DNA of 64,000 bases from Pseudoalteromonas prydzensis (GCF_001661495.1 NZ_BDDT01000004.1:62001-126000), one strand, 5' to 3'. Positions 1 through 9,735 are shown, counted from the first letter of the stretch. A program made the numbers and translations. Notes: a model not told the origin generated them from the sequence alone.

Positions 1-1
1 C

Positions 2-685
2 ATTAACCGTTTAATGAACCGTGCAGCGTCTAGTTCATTGGGTGATGTTGAGCTGGTTATTTTTGTCGTTGAAGGCACTCACTGGAATGCCGATGATGAA
101 ATGGTGCTCAATAAAGTAAAGCAAAATGGTAAGCCCGTTTTATTAGTGATCAATAAAATTGATCAAGTAAAAGACCGTGATTTAGTATTGCCACATATGA
201 AGTGGTTAGGCGAGAAGTTTGACTTTGTGGGTATTATGCCAGTCTCGGCTACACAAGGTAAAAATATCGATCTTATCAAAGATGAAGTGACAAAACGCTT
301 ACCACCGTGTGAGTTTTACTTCCCTGAAGACTATGTTACTGACCGTTCAATGCGCTTTATGGCGGCTGAAGTTATTCGTGAAAAGCTAATGCGCTTTATG
401 GGTGAAGAGCTACCATATTCTGTAACTGTTGAAATTGAGCAGTTCAAATGGCAAGACAATGGGATTTGGCATATCAATGGCCTGATTTTAGTTGAGCGCG
501 AAACGCAAAAACGCATGGTGATTGGTAACAAAGGCGAAAAGCTTAAAGTGATAGGCCGAGAAGCCCGTAAAGATCTCGAAGAAATGCTTGATAACAAAGT
601 ATTCTTAGAGCTTTGGGTGAAGGTTAAATCTGGTTGGGCTGACGACGAGCGAGCACTACGCAGCTTAGGCTATGGTGAAGATTAA
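2..685 (+). CDS. era: GTPase Era, C-terminal part (5' end outside window)
   Basis: Era is an essential GTPase that binds 16S rRNA and assists 30S subunit maturation at the inner membrane. The frame is open from base 2 and encodes about 227 residues, against roughly 300 for the family, so the P-loop end lies upstream of the window. Visible here are the G4 motif NKID, the G5 region PVSA, and the C-terminal KH RNA-binding domain with [19 protein letters not shown]. The gene is followed 17 bases later by recO, the usual order in this bacterial group. The ATG at 14 is internal, not the true start. Confidence 0.97.
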   Translation: MNRLMNRAASSSLGDVELVIFVVEGTHWNADDEMVLNKVKQNGKPVLLVINKIDQVKDRDLVLPHMKWLGEKFDFVGIMPVSATQGKNIDLIKDEVTKRLPPCEFYFPEDYVTDRSMRFMAAEVIREKLMRFMGEELPYSVTVEIEQFKWQDNGIWHINGLILVERETQKRMVIGNKGEKLKVIGREARKDLEEMLDNKVFLELWVKVKSGWADDERALRSLGYGED

Positions 686-702
686 TAGCTTAAGCAATAT
701 TT

Positions 703-1392
703 ATGGATAGCGACTTCTACACAGCATATTTATTACACCGACGTCCTTTTAGTGACTCACAAGTAATGCTTGATATGCTAGTAGAGGGCGTTGGCCAGTT
801 ACGTATGTTAGCCCGCATTAGTGGCCGTCAAGCAACTAAGCATAAAGCCCAGTTACAACCTTTCCAAACGCTACTGGTTAATTACACCGGTAAGCATGAT
901 CTTAAATACATTCAGCGTTTTGAACTGCATGGTACACAATCGCCTTTAGTGGGAGATCAGCTTTATTGTGGCTTTTATCTCAATGAGCTAACCAATCGTA
1001 TCGTGCCAATCAATGAGCCGATTGATCATGCTTATCAATTGTATAAAACTCATCTGCAACAACTTAACCAGCACCCTAATTTACAAGCTGTATTACGCTC
1101 ATATGAATTTCAATTATTGGAACTATTAGGTTACGGCGTTGATTTTAGTTTTGATGCCGCAGGCGATCCAATTGTCCAACAGCAAACCTACAGCTATTTT
1201 GCTGAATATGGTTTTGTTGCTCAGGAGCAAATCGGTAGTGGTTTTTCTGGTGCCCAGTTAAATGCAATTGCAGCCCATGACTTTAGCGCGCCGGATGTGT
1301 TATATATGGCAAAACAATTAAGTCGTCATTTAATGAAGCCTTTACTAGGCAAAAAAGCATTAAAAAGTCGCGAGCTTTTTATATCCAAATAG
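703..1392 (+). CDS. recO: DNA repair protein RecO
   Basis: RecO acts with RecF and RecR in the RecFOR pathway, loading RecA on SSB-coated single-stranded DNA and annealing complementary strands. The 229-residue product has the N-terminal OB-fold typical of the family ([20 protein letters not shown]), then the helical C-terminal domain ([11 protein letters not shown]). Its length is close to the usual 240. It lies 17 bases after era and about 60 bases before pdxJ, consistent with a single era-recO-pdxJ transcript. No zinc-binding cysteine cluster is seen, as in other gammaproteobacterial forms. Confidence 0.95.
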   Translation: MDSDFYTAYLLHRRPFSDSQVMLDMLVEGVGQLRMLARISGRQATKHKAQLQPFQTLLVNYTGKHDLKYIQRFELHGTQSPLVGDQLYCGFYLNELTNRIVPINEPIDHAYQLYKTHLQQLNQHPNLQAVLRSYEFQLLELLGYGVDFSFDAAGDPIVQQQTYSYFAEYGFVAQEQIGSGFSGAQLNAIAAHDFSAPDVLYMAKQLSRHLMKPLLGKKALKSRELFISK

Positions 1393-1450
1393 TTTGGATA
1401 TTCCCCCTAACTTTAGTGCGGTTTCAAACCGTTATTTTATAGGTAAAAAA

Positions 1451-2182
1451 ATGAAAGATATTCTTTTGGGTATAAATGTTGATCATATTGCCACGCTTCG
1501 CCAAGCTCGTGGCACCAGCTACCCAGATCCAGCACATGCAGCAAGCGTTGCCGAGCATGCTGGTGCTGATGGCATCACCATTCATTTACGCGAAGATCGT
1601 CGTCATATTCAAGATCGTGATGTGTATGTGATGGCTAAAACAATCCAAACACGGATGAACCTTGAAATAGCTGTTACTGATGAAATGATTGATATTGCAT
1701 TAGATGTAAAGCCTGCTTACGTTTGTTTAGTACCAGAAAAACGTGAAGAGTTGACCACCGAAGGCGGTTTAGATGTGGTAGGTAATCTAGATAAGATCAA
1801 AGCCGCGACAGCAAAATTAACTGACGCCGGGATTAAAGTGTCGTTATTTATCGATGCAGACAAAGCACAACTCGATGCGGCAAAAGCCTGTAATGCCCCT
1901 TATGTTGAAATACACACTGGCGCGTATGCTGACGCAGAAACCGATGCCGAACTTGAAAAACAACTTGAGCATATCCGTCAAGGTGTAAAGTATGCAGCCA
2001 GCTTAGGTTTAATAGTAAACGCAGGGCACGGTCTGCATTATCATAATGTTAAACCGATTGCGGCGATGGAAGAGATTTATGAACTTAATATTGGCCACGC
2101 AATTATAGCGCGCGCTGCGATTGATGGTTTAGATAAAGCCGTACGTGACATGAAGCGCTTAATGCTTGAAGCCAGAGCATAG
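1451..2182 (+). CDS. pdxJ: Pyridoxine 5'-phosphate synthase
   Basis: PdxJ condenses 1-deoxy-D-xylulose 5-phosphate with 3-amino-2-oxopropyl phosphate to give pyridoxine 5'-phosphate, the ring-closing step of the DXP-dependent vitamin B6 pathway. The protein is a TIM barrel; the N-terminal [20 protein letters not shown] and the later [20 protein letters not shown] are family signatures. A longer frame begins at 1394, but the ATG at 1451 gives 243 residues, the family length, and puts the protein start at the conserved [11 protein letters not shown]. An AGGT lies 8 bases ahead. Last gene of the era-recO-pdxJ run; a terminator follows. Confidence 0.95.
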   Translation: MKDILLGINVDHIATLRQARGTSYPDPAHAASVAEHAGADGITIHLREDRRHIQDRDVYVMAKTIQTRMNLEIAVTDEMIDIALDVKPAYVCLVPEKREELTTEGGLDVVGNLDKIKAATAKLTDAGIKVSLFIDADKAQLDAAKACNAPYVEIHTGAYADAETDAELEKQLEHIRQGVKYAASLGLIVNAGHGLHYHNVKPIAAMEEIYELNIGHAIIARAAIDGLDKAVRDMKRLMLEARA

Positions 2183-2202
2183 GCCGTAGTAGTAATAGAA
2201 AA

Positions 2203-2226
2203 ACGACTCAATCGAGTCGTTTTTTA
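2203..2226. terminator. Bidirectional rho-independent terminator
   Basis: Inverted repeat ACGACTC / GAGTCGT with a 4-base loop, followed on the plus strand by six Ts and on the minus strand by a run of five Ts. It separates convergent pdxJ (plus) and the small lipoprotein gene (minus). Confidence 0.85.
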
Positions 2227-2244
2227 TTACTGGAAATATAAATA

Positions 2245-2436
2245 TTAACAGTTAGTTTCTTCAGCGTTCACGCCTTCTTTAACTTCTTCACAGGCGTCTT
2301 CTACTTTGTTTTGCACATCAGTCACTGCTTCATCAATGCGTTCGCCTGCTTCTTCTGCGTGATTGTCTTCACAACCCATGATAAAAAAACTAGCGAAAAG
2401 GGCGATAACGGCTGTTTTTACTGTAGTCGATTTCAT
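2245..2436 (-). CDS. Small lipoprotein, acidic
   Basis: The 63-residue product starts with a short basic stretch and a hydrophobic segment ending FFIMGC, a lipobox with Cys22 as the likely lipidated residue. The mature part is strongly acidic with heptad-like spacing and two further cysteines near the end (DACEEVKEG, ETNC), suggesting a short helix or disulphide. A good ribosome site (AAGGAA) precedes the ATG. It lies 57 bases after a DUF1328 membrane protein gene on the same strand and probably shares its transcript. Its function is not recognised; similar small lipoproteins are known as envelope stress products, but that is only analogy. Confidence 0.7.
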   Translation of the reverse strand: MKSTTVKTAVIALFASFFIMGCEDNHAEEAGERIDEAVTDVQNKVEDACEEVKEGVNAEETNC

Positions 2437-2493
2437 AATGTAATTCCTTGTAAAATGTAATGTTTTATTAATTTTGTTAGACCTTAATTAGGA

Positions 2494-2667
2494 TCACTTA
2501 GGGACGTTGCCACGCAATGCGCCTGAAATAAGTGAAATAACTAACAATACTATAAAGATAAAAAAGATAATCTTAGCAATTCCTGCTGCGGCACCTGCGA
2601 TGCCACCAAAACCTAACACTGCAGCAATAAGTGCAATAACTAAAAATGTAATTGTCCAGCGTAACAT
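2494..2667 (-). CDS. DUF1328 (YtjA-like) small membrane protein
   Basis: A 57-residue protein too short for most ORF cut-offs. It begins [20 protein letters not shown] and has a glycine/alanine-rich hairpin ([12 protein letters not shown]) and a second hydrophobic segment, ending in [10 protein letters not shown]. This is the DUF1328/YtjA family of two-helix inner-membrane proteins, whose function is unknown. The start is set by a strong AAGGAG 7 bases upstream of the ATG. A plus-strand frame over the same bases is its antisense shadow. A sigma-54-like element lies about 40 bases upstream, and a lipoprotein gene follows on the same strand. Confidence 0.88.
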   Translation of the reverse strand: MLRWTITFLVIALIAAVLGFGGIAGAAAGIAKIIFFIFIVLLVISLISGALRGNVPK

Positions 2668-2707
2668 TGTCGTCTCCTTGGTTTTTCAAATTGTTCGAAG
2701 TAAGTAA

Positions 2708-2723
2708 TGCCAGTTGCGTGCCA
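2708..2723 (-). promoter_or_regulatory. Candidate sigma-54 promoter for the DUF1328/lipoprotein pair
   Basis: Read on the minus strand, the sequence is TGGCACGCAACTGGCA: a perfect -24 TGGCACG, four bases, then TGGCA against the consensus TTGCA. Its downstream edge is about 40 bases from the DUF1328 start codon. One mismatch at the -12 box and no visible activator site keep this tentative. Confidence 0.4.
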
Positions 2724-3085
2724 GAACATTAATTTCATTAATATCAGTGTGTTAGGTTTTTCGTGAGTGTTTCTCTTTTTTAGGTGTGGGAATTTTTTAC
2801 TGCTTTACATGTAAGTTATTCCTGCCACTATAAAAATCAACATTGAGCAATTAAATTCTTGGTAAGACCATTTTAACCTTTGTCGTTCGAAGGCCAGCAA
2901 AATGATGGATAGCTGCTTATAATAAGTAGCTATTACCTAGTTTAGTAAACCTGTACTTATAATCTATAGCTATATTCACTATTTTTATCGTCTATATCTC
3001 GTAAAATTATAGCAAAATGTAGTGTGTTAACTTTGCTGAGGGTATGTTAGATTTATATTAATTGGTTTTACCAATTTACAAGGTG
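2724..3085. other. Intergenic region between DUF1328 and oadG promoter
   Basis: About 360 AT-rich bases with no credible ORF. The only structure noticed is an inverted repeat AATTGG-TTTTA-CCAATT at 3060-3076, ending 9 bases before the -35 box of the oad promoter, a possible activator or repressor site. Nothing else could be supported. Confidence 0.5.
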
Positions 3086-3114
3086 TTGGACTTGGTCTGT
3101 TTCTTTGTTATGAT
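3086..3114 (+). promoter_or_regulatory. Sigma-70 promoter of the oadGAB operon
   Basis: TTGGAC at 3086 and TATGAT at 3109 are separated by exactly 17 bases, each one mismatch from consensus. Transcription would start near 3121, leaving a leader of about 70 bases before oadG. Confidence 0.65.
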
Positions 3115-3189
3115 TGGTGCATAATTATTTAAATAAAGTGGTTTTTTACCTAGCAATGAGGTTGGGTAAAGAGAATCAAGGGGAGCAGC

Positions 3190-3435
3190 ATGGATATAGG
3201 TCAGTTACTCGCTACAGCAGCAAACTTAATGATCACCGGTATGGTAGGCGTTTTCGTTTTTCTTTCGTTGTTGATATCAGCAATTACCATCATGTCTAAA
3301 TTAGCGAGCCGTTTTGAACAGCCGGTTATAGCGCCTGCGCGCACACCGTCAATCAAAGCACCAGGTGTGCCAAGTGCGCACATTGCGGCGATCAGTGCAG
3401 CTATCGCTCAGTACAAAAATAAACAAAAACTATAA
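3190..3435 (+). CDS. oadG: Oxaloacetate decarboxylase, gamma subunit
   Basis: OadG is the small membrane subunit that anchors the catalytic alpha subunit to the sodium-translocating beta subunit and stabilises the complex. The 81-residue protein has one transmembrane helix (about residues 16-37, MVGVFVFLSLLISAITIMSK) and an Ala/Pro-rich cytoplasmic tail ending in the segment IAAISAAIAQYKNKQK, typical of the family. The ribosome site AGGGGAG stands 6 bases ahead of the ATG. It is the first gene of oadGAB and starts 10 bases before oadA. A frame at 3114-3299 overlaps it in another phase and is not coding. Confidence 0.92.
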   Translation: MDIGQLLATAANLMITGMVGVFVFLSLLISAITIMSKLASRFEQPVIAPARTPSIKAPGVPSAHIAAISAAIAQYKNKQKL

Positions 3436-3445
3436 GGGGTGACTT

Positions 3446-5230
3446 GTGGCTAAATTAAAATTAACCGAATTAGTACTTAGAGACGCGCATCAATCATTAT
3501 TAGCAACGCGTATGCGTTTAGATGACATGCTACCAATTGCCGAAAAACTAGATGAGGCAGGCTACTGGTCAATTGAGTCATGGGGTGGAGCGACGTTTGA
3601 TTCATGTATTCGTTATTTAGGTGAAGATCCTTGGGAGCGTATTCGCGCTCTTAAAAAAGCCATGCCAAATACTAAACAACAAATGCTACTGCGTGGTCAA
3701 AACTTACTAGGCTATCGTCATTATGCTGATGACGTGGTGGAAAAATTTGTTGAGCGTGCCCATAAAAACGGTGTTGATGTATTTCGTATTTTTGATGCGA
3801 TGAATGATGTTCGCAATCTTGAAACTGCCATTAAAGCGGCAATTAAAGTGGGCGCACACGCGCAAGGAACAATTTCATATACAGTAAGCCCAGTGCATAC
3901 ACTTGATATGTGGTTAACGCTTGCTAAACAACTTGAACAACTAGGTTGCCACTCCATTTGTATCAAGGACATGGCCGGTTTATTAAAACCCTATGATGCA
4001 GAAGAATTGATCAAGGCATTAAAAGAAACTGTCTCTATTCCAATTGCGATGCAGTGCCATGCAACTACAGGTTTAAGCACCGCGACATATCAAAAAGCAA
4101 TTGACGCGGGCATTGATATGCTTGATACCGCAATTTCATCAATGAGTATGACGTATGGGCACAGTGCCACGGAAACAATTGTCTCGATTGTTGAAGGTAC
4201 AGAGCGTGATACCGAACTTGATTTAAATCAGCTTGAAGAAATTGCTGCATATTTTCGTGATGTTCGTAAAAAATATGCCGCTTTTGAAGGCAGCCTAAAA
4301 GGTGTTGATGGCCGTATTTTATTAGCGCAAGTGCCTGGTGGCATGCTAACAAATATGGAAAACCAGCTAAAAGAGCAAGGCGCTGCGGATAAGTTGAATG
4401 AAGTACTGCTTGAGATCCCACGTGTTCGTGAAGACCTAGGCTTTCTACCTTTAGTTACACCAACATCACAAATTGTCGGCACTCAGGCTGTACTTAATGT
4501 ATTAACTGGAGAACGCTATAAAACAATAACTAAAGAAACAGCTGGCGTACTAAAAGGCGAATATGGCCTAACACCAGCGCCAATGAACAAAGAATTGCAA
4601 GAACGAGTACTTGACGGCGCAGAGGTGATCACTTGTCGTCCTGCCGATCTATTAAAACCAGAACTTGAATCGTTACAAGCTGAGTTGTTAAAAGAAGCGC
4701 AAGAGCAAGGTCTAGAGCTTGCTGACGAACAAATTGATGATGTTTTAACCTATGCGCTATTCCCACAAATAGGTTTGAAGTTCATTAAAAACCGTAATAA
4801 TCCGGATGCTTTCGAAGCTGCACCAAGTACCGAGTCAGCTAAGAAAGAGCAGCCTGTTAGCAATAAGCCAAGTAACAACAAAACTGTTAAAGCAGAGCAA
4901 TACAGCGTAAAAGTTGACGGTAAAGTTTATGACGTTGTTGTAGCACAAGGGGGAGAGCTTAAAGAAGTAACACTTAAAGATAGCGAACTTATTCCGCAAT
5001 CTGCGTCGGTTGCATCGGGTGAAACCCTCAACGCCCCACTTGCAGGTAACATCTTTAAAATTAAGGTCAAAGCAGGGCAAACTGTCAATGAAGGCGATGT
5101 TGTGATCATCATGGAAGCGATGAAAATGGAAACTGAAATCCGCGCCACTCACACAGGTTCCATCGCTGAAATCCTGGTTGCTGAAGGTGATTCAGTGGCA
5201 ACGGGTGACGCTATGATTGCAATAGCTTAG
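3446..5230 (+). CDS. oadA: Oxaloacetate decarboxylase, biotinylated alpha subunit
   Basis: OadA transfers the C4 carboxyl group of oxaloacetate to biotin; decarboxylation of carboxybiotin by OadB then drives sodium export. The 594-residue protein starts at a GTG with AAGGGGTGA upstream. Domains in order: an HMGL-like carboxyltransferase barrel ([14 protein letters not shown] near the start, MQCHATTG in the middle), a conserved carboxylase helical region, a charged Asn/Lys linker near residue 470, and a C-terminal biotinyl domain with MEAMKMET, biotinylated lysine 560. Middle gene of oadGAB, 11 bases before oadB. Confidence 0.97.
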   Translation: MAKLKLTELVLRDAHQSLLATRMRLDDMLPIAEKLDEAGYWSIESWGGATFDSCIRYLGEDPWERIRALKKAMPNTKQQMLLRGQNLLGYRHYADDVVEKFVERAHKNGVDVFRIFDAMNDVRNLETAIKAAIKVGAHAQGTISYTVSPVHTLDMWLTLAKQLEQLGCHSICIKDMAGLLKPYDAEELIKALKETVSIPIAMQCHATTGLSTATYQKAIDAGIDMLDTAISSMSMTYGHSATETIVSIVEGTERDTELDLNQLEEIAAYFRDVRKKYAAFEGSLKGVDGRILLAQVPGGMLTNMENQLKEQGAADKLNEVLLEIPRVREDLGFLPLVTPTSQIVGTQAVLNVLTGERYKTITKETAGVLKGEYGLTPAPMNKELQERVLDGAEVITCRPADLLKPELESLQAELLKEAQEQGLELADEQIDDVLTYALFPQIGLKFIKNRNNPDAFEAAPSTESAKKEQPVSNKPSNNKTVKAEQYSVKVDGKVYDVVVAQGGELKEVTLKDSELIPQSASVASGETLNAPLAGNIFKIKVKAGQTVNEGDVVIIMEAMKMETEIRATHTGSIAEILVAEGDSVATGDAMIAIA

Positions 5231-5241
5231 GAGAGCAGAGG

Positions 5242-6372
5242 ATGGATGCATTATTAAACCTCTGGCAAGCAACGGGTATTGCTAATTTTACATTTCCTGC
5301 GCTCATTATGATCGCAGTGGGCTGTTTATTGTTATATCTCGCAATTGCGCGTAGCTTTGAGCCATTATTATTATTACCGATTGGCTTTGGTGCAATCTTA
5401 ACTAATATCCCCGTAGCGGGCTTATCAGACCCTGGTGGTTTGCTGTATTACGTTTATCATATCGGTATCGATACTGGAGTGTTTCCGCTGCTGATATTTA
5501 TGGGCGTTGGTGCACTCACAGATTTTAGCGCCTTAATAGCAAACCCTCGGATGTTATTATTGGGTGCGGCGGCGCAATTTGGTATTTTTGCAACCTTGTT
5601 TGGCGCAATTTTACTCAACTATGTACCTGGTTTTGAATTTACCCTGCAAGACGCGTCAGCAATTGCGATTATAGGTGGGGCAGATGGCCCAACAGCAATA
5701 TTCTTAGCATCTAAACTAGCCCCTGATTTATTGGGTGCCATCGCCGTAGCTGCATACTCATACATGGCGTTGGTGCCAATTATTCAACCACCGATCATGC
5801 GTGCGTTAACCACACCAGAAGAACGTAAAATTCAAATGCCACAGTTACGTACAGTATCTAAAAAGGAAAAAATCATTTTCCCGCTAATGGTACTTACATT
5901 AACGATGCTATTTTTACCCGCAGCGACACCGTTAGTAGGCATGTTTTGCTTAGGCAACTTAATGCGTGAATCGGGAGTGGTTGATCGCTTAAGTAACAGT
6001 GCGCAAAACGAGATCATTAATATCACCACTATCTTTTTAGGACTTGCTGTTGGCTCAAAGCTGGCTGCTGATAAGTTCTTAACGGTAGAGACGCTTGGTA
6101 TTTTGGTACTCGGGGCTTTGGCTTTTGCAATCGGTACGGCTTCAGGCGTATTTATGGCAAAAGGTATGAACAAGTTCTCTAAATCCCCTATCAACCCGTT
6201 AGTAGGTGCTGCAGGTGTATCAGCTGTACCAATGGCTGCACGAGTAGTTAACAAAGTGGGTCTTGAAAGTAACCCGCATAACTTCTTGCTAATGCATGCA
6301 ATGGGACCAAACGTTGCAGGTGTACTTGGTAGCGCTGTTGCTGCGGGTATTTTGTTAGCACTAGTAGGGTAA
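5242..6372 (+). CDS. oadB: Oxaloacetate decarboxylase, sodium-pump beta subunit
   Basis: OadB is the integral membrane subunit that decarboxylates carboxybiotin on OadA and couples this to sodium export. The 376-residue protein is almost wholly hydrophobic with about nine to eleven membrane segments, and carries the family signature [12 protein letters not shown], containing the aspartate implicated in sodium binding, and [18 protein letters not shown] near the C-terminus. AGGAGAGCAGAGG precedes the ATG. Last gene of the operon; a terminator lies about 70 bases downstream. Together the three genes supply a respiratory or fermentative sodium pump, common in marine gammaproteobacteria. Confidence 0.96.
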   Translation: MDALLNLWQATGIANFTFPALIMIAVGCLLLYLAIARSFEPLLLLPIGFGAILTNIPVAGLSDPGGLLYYVYHIGIDTGVFPLLIFMGVGALTDFSALIANPRMLLLGAAAQFGIFATLFGAILLNYVPGFEFTLQDASAIAIIGGADGPTAIFLASKLAPDLLGAIAVAAYSYMALVPIIQPPIMRALTTPEERKIQMPQLRTVSKKEKIIFPLMVLTLTMLFLPAATPLVGMFCLGNLMRESGVVDRLSNSAQNEIINITTIFLGLAVGSKLAADKFLTVETLGILVLGALAFAIGTASGVFMAKGMNKFSKSPINPLVGAAGVSAVPMAARVVNKVGLESNPHNFLLMHAMGPNVAGVLGSAVAAGILLALVG

Positions 6373-6439
6373 GCAAAGCATAAAACCATAATCAACGAGC
6401 TTGGGTATGGCGAGGTAACTTTTTACTTCCAACCGATTG

Positions 6440-6465
6440 GCGCAGTATTTACTGCGCTTTTTTTT
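6440..6465 (+). terminator. Terminator of oadGAB
   Basis: GCGCAGT / ACTGCGC stem with loop ATTT, followed by eight Ts. Placed 67 bases after the oadB stop. Confidence 0.9.
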
Positions 6466-6514
6466 GCCCGCTTTTTAGGTATACTCGCTAGATATTCAAC
6501 AAATAAGGAATGGT

Positions 6515-6691
6515 ATGAATATCTTCGTGATTTTAATTTCATTGTTTGTCGCACTTATAATTCTGGTGCCATTACTTGAAAAGTACCAGTCAAAAATGGG
6601 CTTAGACGGCGCAACAAAATACGCCAAATACATCTGGCCGCTGGTGATGATTTCATTGGTTGTGCAATTGATTTATGTGTTGGTGCGTTAG
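6515..6691 (+). CDS. Small two-helix membrane protein, unknown function
   Basis: A 58-codon frame with ATG at 6515 and AAGGAA five bases upstream. The product has two hydrophobic helices (MNIFVILISLFVALIILVP and IWPLVMISLVVQLIYVLV) separated by a short charged loop (LEKYQSKMGLDGATKYAKY), so a membrane hairpin is likely. No family is recognised. It stands alone after the oad terminator and is followed within six bases of its stop by a heptamer repeat tract. The good ribosome site and membrane-protein composition support it being real, but conservation was not tested. Confidence 0.6.
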   Translation: MNIFVILISLFVALIILVPLLEKYQSKMGLDGATKYAKYIWPLVMISLVVQLIYVLVR

Positions 6692-6696
6692 AGTAT

Positions 6697-6726
6697 AGCC
6701 GTCAGCCGTCAGCCGTCAGCCGTCAG
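6697..6726. repeat. Heptamer tandem repeat (AGCCGTC)x4
   Basis: Four perfect 7-base units plus two bases, starting six bases after the stop codon of the 58-residue protein. About 15-45 bases further on, a degenerate 7-base series (AGCGGTA, AGCTGTA, AGTTTTA, AGCTGCT) follows. The function is unknown; the tract is non-coding. Confidence 0.9.
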
Positions 6727-6911
6727 TTTTAAGGTTCAGGGCAGCTAGAAGCGGTAAGCTGTAAGTTTTAAGCTGCTCGGCGTTAAAATGGGCTGCGTAG
6801 GTTGTGGTTGAACACCGCGAAACCCAACGAAAAAGTACCCTCTCAGTCTACATCGATATAAAGTTCTTACTCCTTTGGTTTATTTGTATAAATGGCTTAC
6901 AGATCCACAAA

Positions 6912-6943
6912 AAAACCGTTGCTATTTGCATAGCAACGGTTTT
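6912..6943. terminator. Strong bidirectional terminator-like hairpin
   Basis: Perfect 13-base arms AAAACCGTTGCTA / TAGCAACGGTTTT with loop TTTGCA. A-rich on the left and T-rich on the right, it can end transcripts from both the plus-strand small ORF and the minus-strand M23 peptidase gene. Confidence 0.8.
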
Positions 6944-6950
6944 ATATTTT

Positions 6951-7029
<79 letters not shown>

Positions 7030-8343
7030 TTATTTAAGCGCTAGCTGTAGTTCTCGATTACGCTCTAGCTGGGCTAAGAAGTTATCTGCGATTGGTTTAA
7101 ACTTAGCAAGCTCATCGCGTGGTAACGGCTCAGATTTGGGTAGCTTAACGGTTTTCGGGTTACGGTGAACGCCGTTAACCAAAAACTCATAGTGTAAGTG
7201 AGCACCAGTTACTCGGCCTGTAGCGCCTACAGTACCAATCTTTTGGCCTTGTTTAACTTTTTGACCAGTTTTAACCGCACGTTTATTTAAGTGTAGGTAC
7301 TTAGTTACGTACTGAGTGCCATGGCTAATAAATACGTAGTTACCGTTATACTTACTGTAACCTGATTTAATTACTTTACCATTACCCGATGCAACAACAG
7401 GCGTACCTGTGCGTGCAGCATAATCAATACCGTTATGTGGTTTTACAGTTTTAGTTACTGGGTGCAAGCGACGTGGGTTAAAGCTTGAGCTAATATATTT
7501 AAAGTTAACCGGAGCACGCAAGAATGCTTTTTTCATACTACGGCCTTCAGGGGTATAAAAGGTATCGTCGCTGTGGCGTATTGCCGCATAACGCTGGCCC
7601 TGATTTATAAACTCTGCAGCAATAATTTTACCTGTGCCAATAAATTCACCATCAACATAGTGTGACTCGTAAATTAAGCCAAACTGATCGCCTTTACGAA
7701 TATCATTAGCAAAATCCACATCCCAACCAAAAATATCAGCAAAGTTCATTATTTGGCGTTCGCTTAAGCCTGCGGCAATACCTGAGGTCCAAAAGCTATT
7801 GGTGATTTCACCACCGGTTGATTTGGTGAGGGTTTCGATTTCTTTGCTATCGATTGATGTATCGTAGTTACCTTCGTCATTTAAGGTTACAAATAAGGTA
7901 TCTGTTTTTGAGATCACATAACGTAATTGCGCCAAAGAGCCATCTTCAGCGGTAGCGAAACTAAGTACTTCACCAGGGTGAATTTTAGTTAGTTTACGGG
8001 TTTCTGCATTGGTGTTAAGTAGTTTATGAACGGTTTGCGCGTCAAAACCTGCGCGCTTGAAGATAAGTGCTAAATTGTCACCATTCTTTACTTCAAAATC
8101 GACGAGATCGTATTCTGGTAATTTTGCTGCATCTTCTTGCGAATTCAATTCAGTTAATTTCTCAACGTCATCAACTTTAATTTGCAATTCGTAGCGTTTG
8201 CCAATTTCTAGTGCATCGGCACTATTGTCTTTAGAGGCCGTTGCTTTTTCTGAAGGGATGAGTGTTAAAGCAGCAATAGCAGAAACCAAGCCTAGAATAA
8301 GCAATTTGTGTTTTTTCGGGAGTTTGTGCACAACGCGGACCAT
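7030..8343 (-). CDS. M23 family murein endopeptidase (MepM-like)
   Basis: A LytM-type zinc endopeptidase that cuts peptide crosslinks in peptidoglycan, probably allowing wall expansion. Near the N-terminus is a basic stretch and one hydrophobic signal-anchor (LLILGLVSAIAALTLIP). Then comes an OapA/LysM-like region (VKNGDNLALIFKRAGF) and a C-terminal M23 domain with the zinc motifs HNGIDYAA and GAHLHYEF. I chose the ATG at 8343, which has AGGAAAAGG upstream (437 residues); a GTG at 8379 has no ribosome site. Divergent from tyrS, an arrangement also seen in Shewanella. The 11-unit heptamer tract touches its stop codon. Confidence 0.9.
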   Translation of the reverse strand: MVRVVHKLPKKHKLLILGLVSAIAALTLIPSEKATASKDNSADALEIGKRYELQIKVDDVEKLTELNSQEDAAKLPEYDLVDFEVKNGDNLALIFKRAGFDAQTVHKLLNTNAETRKLTKIHPGEVLSFATAEDGSLAQLRYVISKTDTLFVTLNDEGNYDTSIDSKEIETLTKSTGGEITNSFWTSGIAAGLSERQIMNFADIFGWDVDFANDIRKGDQFGLIYESHYVDGEFIGTGKIIAAEFINQGQRYAAIRHSDDTFYTPEGRSMKKAFLRAPVNFKYISSSFNPRRLHPVTKTVKPHNGIDYAARTGTPVVASGNGKVIKSGYSKYNGNYVFISHGTQYVTKYLHLNKRAVKTGQKVKQGQKIGTVGATGRVTGAHLHYEFLVNGVHRNPKTVKLPKSEPLPRDELAKFKPIADNFLAQLERNRELQLALK

Positions 8344-8430
8344 AACGTGCCTTTTCCTGCTGTCAAGATAATTAATCACTAATATTGCAGGATATACCTA
8401 ATAAAGCGTTAATACCAGTGTTTTGTAGAT

Positions 8431-8458
8431 TTAAACTGGCGCTGATTTACGCTAGAAT
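8431..8458 (+). promoter_or_regulatory. Possible tyrS promoter
   Basis: TTAAAC and TAGAAT separated by 16 bases, 36 bases before the tyrS start codon. Matches are partial (about four of six each). Confidence 0.4.
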
Positions 8459-8493
8459 CACCAGATTGACTGAATTTTTTGGAGTAATACACA

Positions 8494-9693
8494 GTGGATT
8501 TACAAACCGCTCTAGCAGAGATAAAACGCGGTGCCGAAGAAATACTAATTGAAGACGAGTTAGTTGAGAAACTAAAGTCTGGTAAAAAGCTAAAGATCAA
8601 GGCTGGTTTTGATCCAACTGCGCCGGATTTACACTTAGGCCATACAGTGTTAATTAATAAAATGAAAACCTTCCAAGACTTAGGTCATGAAGTGATTTTC
8701 TTAATTGGTGATTTCACAGGCATGATAGGTGACCCAACGGGCAAAAATGTAACCCGTAAACCACTAACTCGTGATGATGTATTAGCTAACGCTGAAACAT
8801 ATAAAGAACAAGTATTTAAAATTCTTGATCCGGCTAAAACTACCGTTGCCTTTAATTCTACGTGGATGGAAAATTTAGGTGCTGCAGGGATGATCAAGCT
8901 AGCAGCACGACAAACTGTTGCTCGTATGCTAGAACGTGATGATTTTAAAAAGCGTTATGCTGGCGGACAATCAATTGCGATTCATGAATTTTTGTATCCG
9001 TTAGTGCAAGGTTGGGACTCAGTGGCGCTTGAGGCAGACGTTGAGCTCGGTGGTACTGATCAACGTTTTAACCTATTAATGGGTCGTGAGCTGCAAAAAG
9101 ACGAAGGACAAAAACCACAAACCGTATTAATGATGCCTTTATTAGAAGGTACAGACGGTGTGCAAAAAATGTCTAAGTCATTAGGTAACTACATTGGTAT
9201 TACTGATGCACCGAACGATATGTTTGGCAAAATCATGTCGATTAGTGATGAATTAATGTGGCGTTATTATGATTTGCTAAGTAGCTTATCAATTGACGAA
9301 ATTGCTGCGCTGAAAGATAAAGTAGCACAAGGTACTAACCCGCGTGATATTAAAATCGATTTAGCAAAAGAAATGATTGCTCGTTTTCACAGCGATGAAG
9401 CGGCGGCGGGTGCGCATGAAGATTTTATTAAACGTTTTCAAAAAAATGCCTTACCTGATGATATTCCAGATATGACAGTAACGATTGATGAAGATACCGT
9501 ATTTATTACTAACTTGCTTAAAGAAGCAGGGTTAGTGGCAAGTACTTCAGAAGCGATGCGAATGATCAAACAAGGCGCAGTTAAAATCAATGGCGAAGAA
9601 AAGGTCACTGATACTAAGCTTGAAATTGCAAAGGGCACGACGGCTATTTATCAAGTCGGTAAGCGTAAGTTTGCAAATATTACCTGTGCTTAA
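8494..9693 (+). CDS. tyrS: Tyrosyl-tRNA synthetase
   Basis: Class I aminoacyl-tRNA synthetase charging tRNA-Tyr. The 399-residue product starts at a GTG with GGAG nine bases upstream. It shows the catalytic HLGH signature at residues 47-50, the Rossmann fold segment [26 protein letters not shown], and KMSKS at residues 225-229. A C-terminal S4 RNA-binding domain contains [16 protein letters not shown]. The internal signatures fit the TyrZ-like type of TyrRS. Divergent from the M23 peptidase; a strong terminator follows 42 bases after the stop. Confidence 0.97.
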   Translation: MDLQTALAEIKRGAEEILIEDELVEKLKSGKKLKIKAGFDPTAPDLHLGHTVLINKMKTFQDLGHEVIFLIGDFTGMIGDPTGKNVTRKPLTRDDVLANAETYKEQVFKILDPAKTTVAFNSTWMENLGAAGMIKLAARQTVARMLERDDFKKRYAGGQSIAIHEFLYPLVQGWDSVALEADVELGGTDQRFNLLMGRELQKDEGQKPQTVLMMPLLEGTDGVQKMSKSLGNYIGITDAPNDMFGKIMSISDELMWRYYDLLSSLSIDEIAALKDKVAQGTNPRDIKIDLAKEMIARFHSDEAAAGAHEDFIKRFQKNALPDDIPDMTVTIDEDTVFITNLLKEAGLVASTSEAMRMIKQGAVKINGEEKVTDTKLEIAKGTTAIYQVGKRKFANITCA

Positions 9694-9735
9694 TAGGTAA
9701 AGAATGAAAATTCAGTTAGGTAGTTAAGTAATAAA

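Noticed and set aside
2507..2707. Plus-strand 66-codon frame
   Set aside because: It is antisense to the DUF1328 gene, which has a strong ribosome site and a family match on the minus strand; this frame has neither.
4065..4421. Minus-strand 118-codon frame inside oadA
   Set aside because: The overlapping oadA protein is clearly conserved; this frame is a shadow without ribosome site or known motif.
4835..5152. Minus-strand 105-codon frame over the biotinyl domain of oadA
   Set aside because: Shadow of a conserved domain, without a recognisable protein pattern.
5832..6395. Minus-strand 187-codon frame over oadB
   Set aside because: Long only because the codon use of the membrane protein leaves few stops on the other strand; composition is not protein-like.
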